Source: Flavobacterium sp. GT3R68 (lineage in GTDB: Bacteria > Bacteroidota > Bacteroidia > Flavobacteriales > Flavobacteriaceae). From it: a stretch of 64,000 nt of DNA. Location: NCBI RefSeq assembly GCF_007109225.1, contig NZ_VJZK01000005.1:1-64000 (forward strand), in the 5' to 3' direction. The notes beneath the pieces were generated by a model. That model saw only the letters and a list, made by a program, of their open reading frames with translations, did no database searches and was not told where the DNA came from. The translations under genes and the position numbers were made by a program. How positions within the stretch are numbered: the first letter of the stretch is position 1; the number at the start of each line of letters is the position of its first letter. This document shows positions 32,170 through 40,627 of the stretch, in pieces.

Positions 32170-34344
32170 TTATTTTTTCCTGAGATTCTTCTTTTTCACT
32201 GCTTTGACCTGCTTAGGATGGACTAATTTTAATTCATTTATTAAATTGGTTGCCCCCGCATATTTATCCATTATGAACAATACGTAGCGAATATCTACCA
32301 TAATATTCCGGCAAATGCTCGGGTCATAATAGATGTCACTCATGGTGCCTTCCCAAACCCTGTCAAAGTTTAATCCGATAAGATTTCCGTAGGCATCCAC
32401 CGCGGGACTTCCTGAATTTCCTCCTGTGGTGTGATTCGTGCCTATAAAACAAACCGGCATTTTTCCTTTTTCGCCATACTGGCCATAGTCTTTGGCGTTG
32501 TATAAATCGATCAGCTTCTTTGGTACATCAAATTCGTAATCACCAGGGATATATTTTTCCATCACCCCATCCAAATACGTCATATGGGTATATACCGTAG
32601 CGTCTTTTGGCTCATAACCTTTCACTTTTCCATAAGTAACACGCAACGTGCTGTTGGCATCCGGGAAAATACGGGAATCTTTATTTAGTTCCAATTGTGC
32701 TTTCATATAAGCACGCTGCAATGCCGTAATTCTTAAATTGATTTCGTCATATTTTGGAGCAACATCCTTATGGTATTTATCGCTCAGTTCCTTAACGAAT
32801 TGAAATCCTTTGTCATTGTTTAGGTTAGCTAACACCGTTTTCGTATCGCCGGTAAGCAGCTCTTTCAAGCCATTATAATTGGTTAATTTTGATTTCTCAT
32901 AAATATCCGCCGCCAGATTTTTGGCATTTACATTAGATAAAGACGCCGGTATAAATTGTTTAGGCGATTTTGTAGCATACAATTCGATTAACTGCTCAAA
33001 AACCTTGGCGTCAACTTCCGCGTTAAAATCTTTATAAAAACCACCTAAATCCTTGATCAGATTATTTTTTCTGTCAGTAAATGATTGTTCGCCCTTAGTT
33101 GTATAAACTTGTTCTAATTGATAAAGTTTATAACCCACGCTCAACATTTCGGTGTTTCTTTGAACGATTTCCAGAAAATAATCACGTGACAATGCATAAG
33201 GGGCTATTTCGGTATAGTTTTTTTCAAAATCAGCAAGTAAATTGCCATATTCCGATTGTTTTCCGGCTTTAATTATTTTTTGCTGGAATGCTCTTTCGGC
33301 GTCTCTTTTGATGGCAACGGCATTGGATTTTTTCAGACCTTGTGTCTCACCTATCCATTTTTTCCAATAATTCGCAATACCGGCATACTTGGATGCATAT
33401 TGGATTTTAATTGCATTGTTCTTTCTCATAAAACCATCGGCAACTTTCAGTGCACGATCACGGATTTCAATTTTTGCCGGATTCAATTCATTTGCGATCT
33501 GCGCAATAGCAACTGCAGGCAGATATTCATTTGTTTTCCCAGGATATCCAAAGACCATGGTGAAATCGTCTTCTTTCACACCATCCAGTGAAACCGGTAA
33601 AAAGTGCTTCGGGGTATACGGTACATTGTCTTTCGAATAAGCCGCAGGATGATTGTTTTTATCAGCGTAGATTCGGAACAAAGAAAAATCTCCGGTATGT
33701 CTGGGCCAAATCCAATTATCCGTATCCGAACCGAATTTTCCAATTAATGAAGGTGGAGCGCCTACTAAACGAACATCTTTAAAGGTTTCCGTTACAAAAA
33801 GCATGTATTGGTTTCCTTCGAAAAAAGTACGGATTTTATTTTCCTGCCAGCTTTCTTTAGGTAAGGAAGTCGATAAAAAGGCGATGTTTTCCTGAATTTT
33901 CTTCTGTTTTTCAGCTTCAGAAGTAAGTGAAGCCACACCATTCAATACCTGTGTGGTTACATCTTCGATTTTGACAATAAAGGTTACCACCAAATTTTCA
34001 TTCGGCAATTCCTCTTCCATTTTATAAGCCCAAAAACCATCCGTCAGATAATCGTGATCTACTGTAGAATGCGTTTGGATTGCACTGAAACCACAATGGT
34101 GATTGGTTAATATCAGACCTTTTGGCGAAATTACTTCCGAAGTACAGCCACCATTAAAATGAGGAACAGCATCTTTCAGACTCGAATGATTTACATCATA
34201 AATGTCTTTTGCGGTCATTTTCATGCCCAGACTTTTCATTTCTTTTTCATTCATTCCCTGCAAAAGCGAAGGAATCCACATACCGCCTTGTTGTGCTTGG
34301 GTCTGCAAGACAAATAATAAAAGAAGTAATTTTAAAAATTTCAT
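32170..34344 (-). CDS. S46 family dipeptidyl-peptidase (DPP7/DPP11-type)
   Basis: A 724-residue exported serine dipeptidyl-peptidase with a signal peptide (MKFLKLLLLLFVLQTQAQ) and the mature N-terminus GGMWIPSLL typical of S46. The catalytic His is in LILTNHHCG (about residue 82). The nucleophile Ser is in TTGGNSGSP (about 647). A helical cap domain (about 280-570) lies between them. The S1 region reads LNFDRVWEG: an Arg after FD is, as I recall, characteristic of Asp/Glu-specific DPP11, where DPP7 has Gly, so acidic P1 specificity is inferred. The enzyme cleaves dipeptides from extracellular peptides in the periplasm of peptide-feeding Bacteroidota. Confidence 0.93.
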   Translation of the reverse strand: MKFLKLLLLLFVLQTQAQQGGMWIPSLLQGMNEKEMKSLGMKMTAKDIYDVNHSSLKDAVPHFNGGCTSEVISPKGLILTNHHCGFSAIQTHSTVDHDYLTDGFWAYKMEEELPNENLVVTFIVKIEDVTTQVLNGVASLTSEAEKQKKIQENIAFLSTSLPKESWQENKIRTFFEGNQYMLFVTETFKDVRLVGAPPSLIGKFGSDTDNWIWPRHTGDFSLFRIYADKNNHPAAYSKDNVPYTPKHFLPVSLDGVKEDDFTMVFGYPGKTNEYLPAVAIAQIANELNPAKIEIRDRALKVADGFMRKNNAIKIQYASKYAGIANYWKKWIGETQGLKKSNAVAIKRDAERAFQQKIIKAGKQSEYGNLLADFEKNYTEIAPYALSRDYFLEIVQRNTEMLSVGYKLYQLEQVYTTKGEQSFTDRKNNLIKDLGGFYKDFNAEVDAKVFEQLIELYATKSPKQFIPASLSNVNAKNLAADIYEKSKLTNYNGLKELLTGDTKTVLANLNNDKGFQFVKELSDKYHKDVAPKYDEINLRITALQRAYMKAQLELNKDSRIFPDANSTLRVTYGKVKGYEPKDATVYTHMTYLDGVMEKYIPGDYEFDVPKKLIDLYNAKDYGQYGEKGKMPVCFIGTNHTTGGNSGSPAVDAYGNLIGLNFDRVWEGTMSDIYYDPSICRNIMVDIRYVLFIMDKYAGATNLINELKLVHPKQVKAVKKKNLRKK

Positions 34345-34368
34345 AGGATTAAAATTTGATTTGGGATT

Positions 34369-34815
34369 TTATTTGACAATGTATTTCATCAGTTTTCGAT
34401 GGTGGAATACAAAATCGTTGGCAAGATACAATTTTTGAGCCTTTTCATTGTGTTCTTCGACCTCAAGGTAGATAATTTTCAGATTTAAATGTTTGGCTTC
34501 GGTATGGATGAAGTCAATCGTTTGGCGCCCAATGCCTTTACCGCGGACGGATTCCGAAAGATACAGTTCGTCAAGAATAGCGATTTTGCCCTGATATTCA
34601 AACATAAATACAAAAGTCAGAATCACATAACCTATAGGCGTTTCATCTTCCAGAATCATCCAGGCTTTTCCAAAATGTTCGTTTTCTATAAATTGAGAAA
34701 AAAGCGCTCTGGATTTTTCCGGATCGATCGGATAGCCGTCAATCGCATAGAATTCCTGCATCATCTGAAGGATGACTTCAATGTATGAGTTTTCGAAGGG
34801 TTTAAATGTGATCAT
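34369..34815 (-). CDS. GNAT family N-acetyltransferase
   Basis: A 148-residue single-domain acetyltransferase. The acetyl-CoA-binding motif A is LYLSESVRGKGIGRQTIDFIHTEAK (R-G-x-G-x-G/R type). A motif B region follows, YLEVEEHNEKAQKLYLANDFVFHHR. The substrate is not predictable. Its start codon overlaps the stop of the upstream membrane-protein gene by 4 bp (ATGA), indicating co-translation with it and probably with waaA further upstream. Confidence 0.9.
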   Translation of the reverse strand: MITFKPFENSYIEVILQMMQEFYAIDGYPIDPEKSRALFSQFIENEHFGKAWMILEDETPIGYVILTFVFMFEYQGKIAILDELYLSESVRGKGIGRQTIDFIHTEAKHLNLKIIYLEVEEHNEKAQKLYLANDFVFHHRKLMKYIVK

Positions 34816-35228
34816 CTGAATATAATGTAAAAAAACATTTCAATGATTAATATTAAAATTAAAGGGAGGATAATTATCGAAGTTAAAGAGAACCAAATAG
34901 AATGTTTGATGAGATTTTCATATTTTCCGTTATATTTTTCCAAAATTATTTCTCTTTTTCTTTTTTGGAAATAATTAAAATAGTCAAAAACGGTAAATAT
35001 AAAAATCGAAAAAAACAATACAAAATTTTTGACGTCTGCAGATTTATCGTAATACTCAAACCAATTTAATACGCCACTTATATTTAATTTATGGAGAAGA
35101 AACAAAGATGGAGCAAAAAATATCAAAATTTGTCTTGCAATAAAAACCATATGTAATTTAAATAAATTAGATAAGTCATTAGGGTATTTCATTCCTCGAT
35201 ATTCCAAATAATATAATTTCTCCATCAT
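34812..35228 (-). CDS. Uncharacterised integral membrane protein
   Basis: A 138-residue protein I do not recognise. It shows three or four hydrophobic segments: about 28-48 (FIARQILIFFAPSLFLLH), about 67-83 (FVLFFSIFIFTVF) and about 113-137 (WFSLTSIIILPLILILIIEM). A basic, charged loop (YFQKRKREIILEKYNGKYENL) lies between the second and third. The sequence is markedly AT-rich. It is wedged between waaA (2 bp upstream) and the GNAT gene (4-bp overlap), so it belongs to that operon. A membrane or envelope role is inferred from topology only. Confidence 0.7.
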   Translation of the reverse strand: MMEKLYYLEYRGMKYPNDLSNLFKLHMVFIARQILIFFAPSLFLLHKLNISGVLNWFEYYDKSADVKNFVLFFSIFIFTVFDYFNYFQKRKREIILEKYNGKYENLIKHSIWFSLTSIIILPLILILIIEMFFYIIFR

Positions 35229-35230
35229 AA

Positions 35231-36469
35231 TTAAGTGGTAATATTTTTCAGAATAGTAGCTGTCGCATTTTTATTCATTTGCACGAAAGTGCTGCAGATA
35301 TGGCCTTTTTCATATCGGATGTCTTCGTTTTGAATCAGGTTTTCAAACGCATCATTCAGTTCCTTCTGATTGGAAACGCTGATACAGCCTTCCATATTGA
35401 CCAATGCTGTTGCTTCTGCAAAGTGCGAAAAATTCGCTCCGATTACAATTGGAACCCCAAAAGTGGCGGGTTCTAAAATATTATGAACTCCCGGATTTCC
35501 GAAACCACCGCCTACATACGCGATGTCGGCATAACTGTAAATTTTGGTCAGGATACCAATGGTGTCTATGACAAAAACATCATAATCGGCAAGATTTGCA
35601 TTTTCTTTTTCCGAGAACAAAATCGTTTTTTTGGAAATGCTGTTTTTCAATTGCTGGATCTGCTCCTTTTTGATGTTATGGGGAGCAATGATGAATTTTA
35701 CCTTATGAAGTGTCGAATTGATAAAATTTACAAGCAAATTTTCGTCTTTCGGCCACGAACTTCCCACCACAATGGTCAGGCTGTTGTTTTTAAATTCCTC
35801 TATAAACTTCAGAGTATTGTCTTTTTCCAAAATAGCCGCCACCCGATCAAAACGGGTATCGCCCGAAACAGTAACATTCGTTTTTCCGAGCTGTAGCAAT
35901 AGTTCTTTCGATTTGGTATTTTGTACAAAAAAATGTTTGAAAGCATCCAGGGCATTTCGGTAAAATCCACCATACCATTTGAAGAACAATTGGTTTTTTC
36001 TGAAAATTCCGGAAATCAGATACGTTGGGACTTGCTGTTTTTTTAGTTCGTTCAGATAATTGGGCCAATATTCATATTTGATAAAAAATGCCATGTCAGG
36101 GTGAACAGCTTCTATGAAACGGGCTGCATTGTTGCGGGTGTCCAAAGGCAAATAAATCGTGACATCGGCCACGGAGTTGTTTTTTCGGACTTCAAAACCG
36201 GAAGGCGAAAAGAAAGTCAGCACGATTTTATGCTTCGGAAAGCGCTCTTTTATTTTTTCAATGACAGGTACGCCTTGTTCATATTCGCCCAAAGACGCAG
36301 CGTGAACCCAAATCGTTTTGTCTGAAGGAGATATATTTTCCGCTAAAACAGAAAATACCGTTTTCCTTCCCTCCACAAAAAGCTGCATTTTGAGGCTGAA
36401 AAGGGCAATTAATTTTATGATTTGTGCGGTGAGAATCACCATCAGGTTGTACAGAAAAAACATAGGCAC
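35231..36469 (-). CDS. waaA: 3-deoxy-D-manno-octulosonic acid (Kdo) transferase
   Basis: GT30 glycosyltransferase at the inner face of the cytoplasmic membrane. It transfers Kdo from CMP-Kdo to lipid A precursor. The 412-residue protein has an N-terminal membrane-associated helix (FFLYNLMVILTAQIIKLIALF), the catalytic-Glu region IWVHAASLGEYEQGVPVI, TFFSPSGFEVR, FFIKYEYWPNY, and the donor-site elements VGSSWPKDE, IAPHNIKKEQI, AYVGGGFGNPGVHNILEPA. Either Met 1 or Met 3 (36463) may be the start. A divergent DegT gene lies upstream. Confidence 0.95.
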   Translation of the reverse strand: MPMFFLYNLMVILTAQIIKLIALFSLKMQLFVEGRKTVFSVLAENISPSDKTIWVHAASLGEYEQGVPVIEKIKERFPKHKIVLTFFSPSGFEVRKNNSVADVTIYLPLDTRNNAARFIEAVHPDMAFFIKYEYWPNYLNELKKQQVPTYLISGIFRKNQLFFKWYGGFYRNALDAFKHFFVQNTKSKELLLQLGKTNVTVSGDTRFDRVAAILEKDNTLKFIEEFKNNSLTIVVGSSWPKDENLLVNFINSTLHKVKFIIAPHNIKKEQIQQLKNSISKKTILFSEKENANLADYDVFVIDTIGILTKIYSYADIAYVGGGFGNPGVHNILEPATFGVPIVIGANFSHFAEATALVNMEGCISVSNQKELNDAFENLIQNEDIRYEKGHICSTFVQMNKNATATILKNITT

Positions 36470-36510
36470 GGAATTGTGTGGCTAAATTACGTCACTTTCT
36501 ATAATTTTCA

Positions 36511-36540
36511 TTGTTGTCAGTCATTAAATTAGTAATTTTG
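36511..36540 (+). promoter_or_regulatory. Promoter of the DegT aminotransferase gene
   Basis: TTGTTG at 36511-36516 and TAATTTTG at 36533-36540 form a Bacteroidota -33/-7 pair, with the -7 box 23 bp before the ATG. Confidence 0.65.
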
Positions 36541-36563
36541 CTTGTTTTAAATTTATACTTGAG

Positions 36564-37694
36564 ATGAAAAAAATCCAGATGGTTGACCTGAAAGGGCAAT
36601 ACGAACGCATAAAGGAAACGGTAAACCACGCTATTCAGGAAGTTTTGGATACCAATACATATATCAACGGACCGCAAGTCCACCAATTCCAAAAATCATT
36701 AGAAGAATATCTTGATGTGAAGCACGTTATTCCTTGTGCCAACGGAACTGATGCGTTACAAATTGCGATGATGGGACTGGATTTAAAACCGGGCGACGAA
36801 GTCATTACAGCCGATTTTACGTTTGCCGCCACTGTTGAGGTAATTGCGCTGTTACAATTGACCCCAGTGTTAGTCGATGTCGATTTGGATACGATGAACA
36901 TTTCTATAGAAGCCATTAAACAGGCCATTACACCAAAAACCAAAGCGATTGTACCGGTTCATTTATTTGGACGCGCGGCAAATATGGATGCCATTATGGA
37001 AATAGCCGAAGCGCATAATTTATTCGTTATCGAAGACAATGCACAGGCTATCGGCGCTAATCACACCTCGAAAAAAGGAGTGAAAAGCAAAGTCGGGACC
37101 ATCGGACATGTAGCATCAACCTCATTTTTTCCTTCTAAAAATTTAGGATGTTACGGTGATGGTGGTGCAATATTTACTAATGATGATGCCTTGGCTCACA
37201 AGCTCAGGGGAATTGTAAACCACGGAATGTACGTGCGGTACCATCATGATGTTGTGGGAGTAAATTCAAGACTGGACAGTGTTCAGGCGGCTGTTTTGAA
37301 CGCAAAATTACCTTTATTGAATACCTATAATTTGGCACGTCGTGAAGCGGCGGCCAAATACAATGCCGCGTTCGCCGGACATGAGAATATTGTGATTCCA
37401 ACCTTTGAGTCAAACGGGGATGATCACGTTTTCCATCAATACACGTTGCGTATTATTGATGCCGACAGGGATGCTTTGATGAGTCATTTATTAGGTAAAG
37501 ATATTCCGTGTGCGATTTATTACCCCATACCGTTGCATTCCCAAAAGGCATACATGAATGTAAGGTACAAAGAGGAAAATTTCCCAGTAACGAATCAATT
37601 GGTCAAAGAAGTGATTTCATTGCCGATGCATACCGAACTGGACGAGGTGCAGATTCAATTCATCACCGACAGTGTGTTGGAATTTTTAAAATAA
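36564..37694 (+). CDS. DegT/DnrJ/EryC1/StrS family sugar aminotransferase
   Basis: A 376-residue PLP enzyme that aminates nucleotide-linked keto sugars for surface polysaccharide. It has PCANGTDALQIAMMGL (phosphate-binding), GDEVITADFTFAATVE, VPVHLFGRAANMDAI, VIEDNAQAIGA with the PLP Asp, and the Schiff-base Lys at about 192 in FFPSKNLGCYGDGGAIF. The sequence is closest in style to WecE/WbpE-type enzymes, but the exact sugar is not predictable. It is followed by a repeat element and galE on the same strand, suggesting a polysaccharide-precursor cluster with waaA nearby. Confidence 0.92.
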   Translation: MKKIQMVDLKGQYERIKETVNHAIQEVLDTNTYINGPQVHQFQKSLEEYLDVKHVIPCANGTDALQIAMMGLDLKPGDEVITADFTFAATVEVIALLQLTPVLVDVDLDTMNISIEAIKQAITPKTKAIVPVHLFGRAANMDAIMEIAEAHNLFVIEDNAQAIGANHTSKKGVKSKVGTIGHVASTSFFPSKNLGCYGDGGAIFTNDDALAHKLRGIVNHGMYVRYHHDVVGVNSRLDSVQAAVLNAKLPLLNTYNLARREAAAKYNAAFAGHENIVIPTFESNGDDHVFHQYTLRIIDADRDALMSHLLGKDIPCAIYYPIPLHSQKAYMNVRYKEENFPVTNQLVKEVISLPMHTELDEVQIQFITDSVLEFLK

Positions 37695-37790
37695 TTTTTT
37701 CAGGAGCTATTTCCTGCTCTCCGCTGTATTCACGCCAAAAAGCGTGGGATGCCGCTTCCATCAGGGCTAACATTCAATCAATCATATACA
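37695..37790 (+). repeat. Dispersed intergenic repeat, family A, copy 2
   Basis: The stretch CAGGAGCTATTTCCTGCTCT ... GCGTGGGATGCCGCTTCC ... AGGGCTAAC shares its order and the core GGGATGCCGCT with the reverse strand of 2355-2450. It lies between the DegT gene and galE and holds no gene. Confidence 0.6.
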
Positions 37791-37802
37791 AAATTAGTTT
37801 TC

Positions 37803-38816
37803 ATGAAAATAGTAGTAACAGGAGGTTTAGGTTTTATAGGTTCGCATACCGTGGTGGAATTGCAGAACGAAGGTTACGAAGTCGTTATTGTCGACAATCT
37901 TTCCAATTCTTCCGAAGACGTTCTTAAAGGAATTGTTGCCATTACCGGTAAACAACCCATTTTTGAAAAATTGGACTTAAGAGAAAAAGCGGCGGTTCAG
38001 AACTTTTTCCAAAAACACACTGACATTTCAGGGGTGATTCACTTTGCTGCCTCAAAAGCCGTGGGCGAAAGTGTTGAAAATCCGTTGCTATATTATGAAA
38101 ATAACATCAGTGCTTTGGTATATCTGTTACAGGAATTACAACAAAAACCCGAAGCACATTTTATTTTCAGTTCGTCCTGTACTGTCTATGGTCAGGCCGA
38201 AAAGATGCCAATCACCGAAGACGCCTCTATTCAAACTGCTATGTCGCCATATGGAAATACTAAACAAATTGGCGAGGAAATCATTACGGATGTTGCAAAA
38301 GTGAGCAATATCAATGCCATCCTATTGCGTTATTTCAACCCAATCGGTGCCCATCCTTCCGCAGAAATTGGGGAATTGCCAATTGGGATTCCACAAAATT
38401 TAGTGCCATTCATCACGCAGACTGGATTTGGTTTGAGAAATGAATTATCCGTTTATGGAGATAACTATCCAACACCGGATGGTACTTGTATTCGTGATTA
38501 TATTCACGTGGTAGATTTGGCGAAAGCCCATGTCGTAGCCTTACAGCGGTTGTTAAATAAGAAAAACAGCGATAAGATTGAAATTTTCAATTTGGGAACA
38601 GGAACCGGCAGCTCGGTTTTGGAAGTAATTAACACTTTTGAAAAAGTGAGCGGTAAAAAATTACCTTATAAGATTGTTGACAGACGGGAAGGGGATATCA
38701 CTTCGGCGTATGCCAATACCGATAAAGCGAATAATGTGCTGGGCTGGAAGGCAAAATCTACGTTAGAAGACGGTCTGGCCAGTGCCTGGAAATGGGAACA
38801 GAAGATCCGTTCTTGA
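37803..38816 (+). CDS. galE: UDP-glucose 4-epimerase
   Basis: An extended short-chain dehydrogenase of 337 residues that interconverts UDP-glucose and UDP-galactose. It has the Rossmann motif VTGGLGFIGSHT at the N-terminus, HFAASKAVGESVENP, catalytic Ser/Thr in FSSSCTVYG, the YxxxK pair in SPYGNTKQIGEEI, LRYFNPIGAHPS, and the C-terminal NLGTGTGSSVLEV. The ATG at 37803 starts the protein exactly at the family N-terminus. An earlier in-frame ATG at 37749 lies in the repeat element and is rejected. Confidence 0.95.
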   Translation: MKIVVTGGLGFIGSHTVVELQNEGYEVVIVDNLSNSSEDVLKGIVAITGKQPIFEKLDLREKAAVQNFFQKHTDISGVIHFAASKAVGESVENPLLYYENNISALVYLLQELQQKPEAHFIFSSSCTVYGQAEKMPITEDASIQTAMSPYGNTKQIGEEIITDVAKVSNINAILLRYFNPIGAHPSAEIGELPIGIPQNLVPFITQTGFGLRNELSVYGDNYPTPDGTCIRDYIHVVDLAKAHVVALQRLLNKKNSDKIEIFNLGTGTGSSVLEVINTFEKVSGKKLPYKIVDRREGDITSAYANTDKANNVLGWKAKSTLEDGLASAWKWEQKIRS

Positions 38817-38840
38817 AAATTGAAATTCTTTTAGTAAACA

Positions 38841-38880
38841 AAAATCCCAAATGATCATACAGATGATGATTTGGGATTTT
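38841..38880 (+). terminator. Terminator 1 after galE
   Basis: A 12-bp stem AAAATCCCAAAT/ATTTGGGATTTT with a partly paired 16-nt loop lies 25 bp after the galE stop. Confidence 0.75.
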
Positions 38881-38893
38881 AAATTTCAATGGC

Positions 38894-38931
38894 ATCCCAA
38901 ACTTGTCAATAAGGACAGTTTGGGATTTTTT
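38894..38931 (+). terminator. Terminator 2 after galE
   Basis: A second hairpin ATCCCAAACTTGTC...GACAGTTTGGGAT is followed by a T run. It shares the ATCCCAAA/TTTGGGAT core with the first hairpin and with 40591-40627. Confidence 0.75.
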
Positions 38932-39124
38932 GGTTGCAAGCATATTTTCTATTGTTTATAAAATGTTTGGATGTGGAGCAAACAAGTGCTGTTAAGCACA
39001 GAATTTTGTTCCATAAAAAAGCTAAATACTGTATTTCGTCGGATTTTTTGGTTTTTTATCGATAATAAAACCATAATGAATTTTTCTCCGTAAGTGGATT
39101 TAACGAAATATAAAATCTTCTGAA
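38932..39124 (+). other. Non-coding AT-rich gap upstream of the GIGTTN protein gene
   Basis: Together with the two terminators this gap is just over 300 bp. I see no gene, RNA fold or strict TAnnTTTG box here. It must contain the promoter of the gene at 39125. Confidence 0.5.
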
Positions 39125-40585
39125 ATGAAAAAAATTATACCATTATTAGTTTGTTTAGTCAGTTTTGCATCTTCAAAGGCGCAAGTGGGAATTGGGACAA
39201 CAAATATTGAAAATGGAGTGCAATTACAAATAGAAAGTAATTCAAAAGGCTTATTAATTCCAAGAGTAATTTTGACTTCAACTTCGGTTGAGGCGCCGGT
39301 TGGACCTTCTCCTATTGCCGCTGGAGTCTTAATTTATAATACAGCCACTAATGGTTCTGGCGAAACAGCCGTAACGCCGGGTTTTTATTATTGGACAGGA
39401 ACAATATGGACCTCTTTAAAAGCAACATCGGGGCAAAATTGGTCCTTGTCGGGAAATGCAACAACTACTCCCGGATCCAATTATTTAGGAACTTCGGACA
39501 ATGTAAACCTTCAAATTAAAACCAACAATGCTTTGCGCATGACTGTTGAAAATGACGGACAAGTTATTGTAGGGAGTAATACCACACCATTAGCCAGTAC
39601 TTTAATGAGTATTTATCCCGGAAGTGGGCAGGTAGGTTTGTATGTTTCGAGTACTAATTCACAAAGAACCATTAGGGCATTATCGGCATCCAATTCACAA
39701 TTTGTGATCGATGGCGGAAATTTAGATGCCACCGGAGGCAATGGTGTTATTGGAATCAGTGCTAATCCTGTTGCCAATACCAGTGCAACAGTTGTTGGGG
39801 TTAGAGGAGTTGCGGGAAGGACTACATTTACCGAACTTGATGGGGAAGCAGTTGGAGTTGCCGCTTCGGGAACCACAGGTTTGCATGTTCGAGGTGTTGG
39901 TAAAAATACAACTGTAGATTTTAATGCAGCTTATTTTGAATATGATGAGGATGATAATTTGAGTACCAGTTCTGGCCCATTTGCCAGAATAGCCGGAAAG
40001 GATGTAAATTATTTTACATCAGGAACAACTGCAGCAAGACGGGATGTAGTCTATGGAGGTTACTTTGATGCGAATACTTCGGCTACCGACTATGTATTTG
40101 TAGGGGCGAAAAATAACGGCACTTCTTACAAGGTTTTAGGAGGAGGTTCTGTATCAACTATGATTGAAGACAAGGCGGGAAACAACAGAATTCTTCATGC
40201 TACTGAAACACCAGAAATTCTTTTTGAAGATTTCGGTATTGGGAAATTACAAAATGGAGAAGTCAGAATTACATTAGATCCATTATTATCCGATCATATT
40301 TTTGTAGATGAAAAGCACCCGATGAAAGTGTTTATCCAATTGGAAGGAGATTGTAATGGTGTATATGTTACTGCCAAATCAAAAGAAGGTTTTATGGTAA
40401 AAGAGCTGAAAAATGGAAAATCGAGTGTTTCCTTTTCATGGAATATTGTTGCTAACCGTGCCGATGAAAAAGATTCCAATGGCAACATTGCCTCTAAGCA
40501 CGTAGATGTTCGTTTTCCTATCGGACCAAAACGATTGGAACAATCCAAACAAAAACTGGCAAAATACGATATTGAGATGAAATAA
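39125..40585 (+). CDS. Exported GIGTTN-type surface protein, uncharacterised
   Basis: A 486-residue exported protein with a signal peptide (MKKIIPLLVCLVSFASSKAQ). It then has the flavobacterial mature start VGIGTTNIENGVQLQIESNSKGLLIPRV, a signature resembling the head of phage tail-fibre-like or adhesin proteins in this phylum. The centre is Gly/Ser/Thr-rich and beta-prone. The C-terminal 120 residues (from about 365: GIGKLQNGEVRITLDPLL, HPMKVFIQLEGDCNGVYV, SVSFSWNIVANR) form a distinct domain. That domain resembles the C-terminal part of other repeat-rich Bacteroidota proteins and ends in a basic helix. There is no T9SS CTD. Function unknown; surface exposure is inferred. Confidence 0.75.
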   Translation: MKKIIPLLVCLVSFASSKAQVGIGTTNIENGVQLQIESNSKGLLIPRVILTSTSVEAPVGPSPIAAGVLIYNTATNGSGETAVTPGFYYWTGTIWTSLKATSGQNWSLSGNATTTPGSNYLGTSDNVNLQIKTNNALRMTVENDGQVIVGSNTTPLASTLMSIYPGSGQVGLYVSSTNSQRTIRALSASNSQFVIDGGNLDATGGNGVIGISANPVANTSATVVGVRGVAGRTTFTELDGEAVGVAASGTTGLHVRGVGKNTTVDFNAAYFEYDEDDNLSTSSGPFARIAGKDVNYFTSGTTAARRDVVYGGYFDANTSATDYVFVGAKNNGTSYKVLGGGSVSTMIEDKAGNNRILHATETPEILFEDFGIGKLQNGEVRITLDPLLSDHIFVDEKHPMKVFIQLEGDCNGVYVTAKSKEGFMVKELKNGKSSVSFSWNIVANRADEKDSNGNIASKHVDVRFPIGPKRLEQSKQKLAKYDIEMK

Positions 40586-40590
40586 TGATT

Positions 40591-40627
40591 AACAGAAATC
40601 CCAAAATGTCAGTTTGGGATTTCTGTT
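40591..40627. terminator. Bidirectional terminator between the GIGTTN and M23-like genes
   Basis: A perfect 15-bp stem AACAGAAATCCCAAA/TTTGGGATTTCTGTT with a 7-nt loop overlaps the stop of the minus-strand M23-like gene by two bases. Confidence 0.8.

Noticed and set aside
37508..37927. 139-residue plus-strand frame spanning the end of the DegT gene, the repeat and the start of galE
   Set aside because: It overlaps two strongly supported genes in another frame and crosses the family A repeat.
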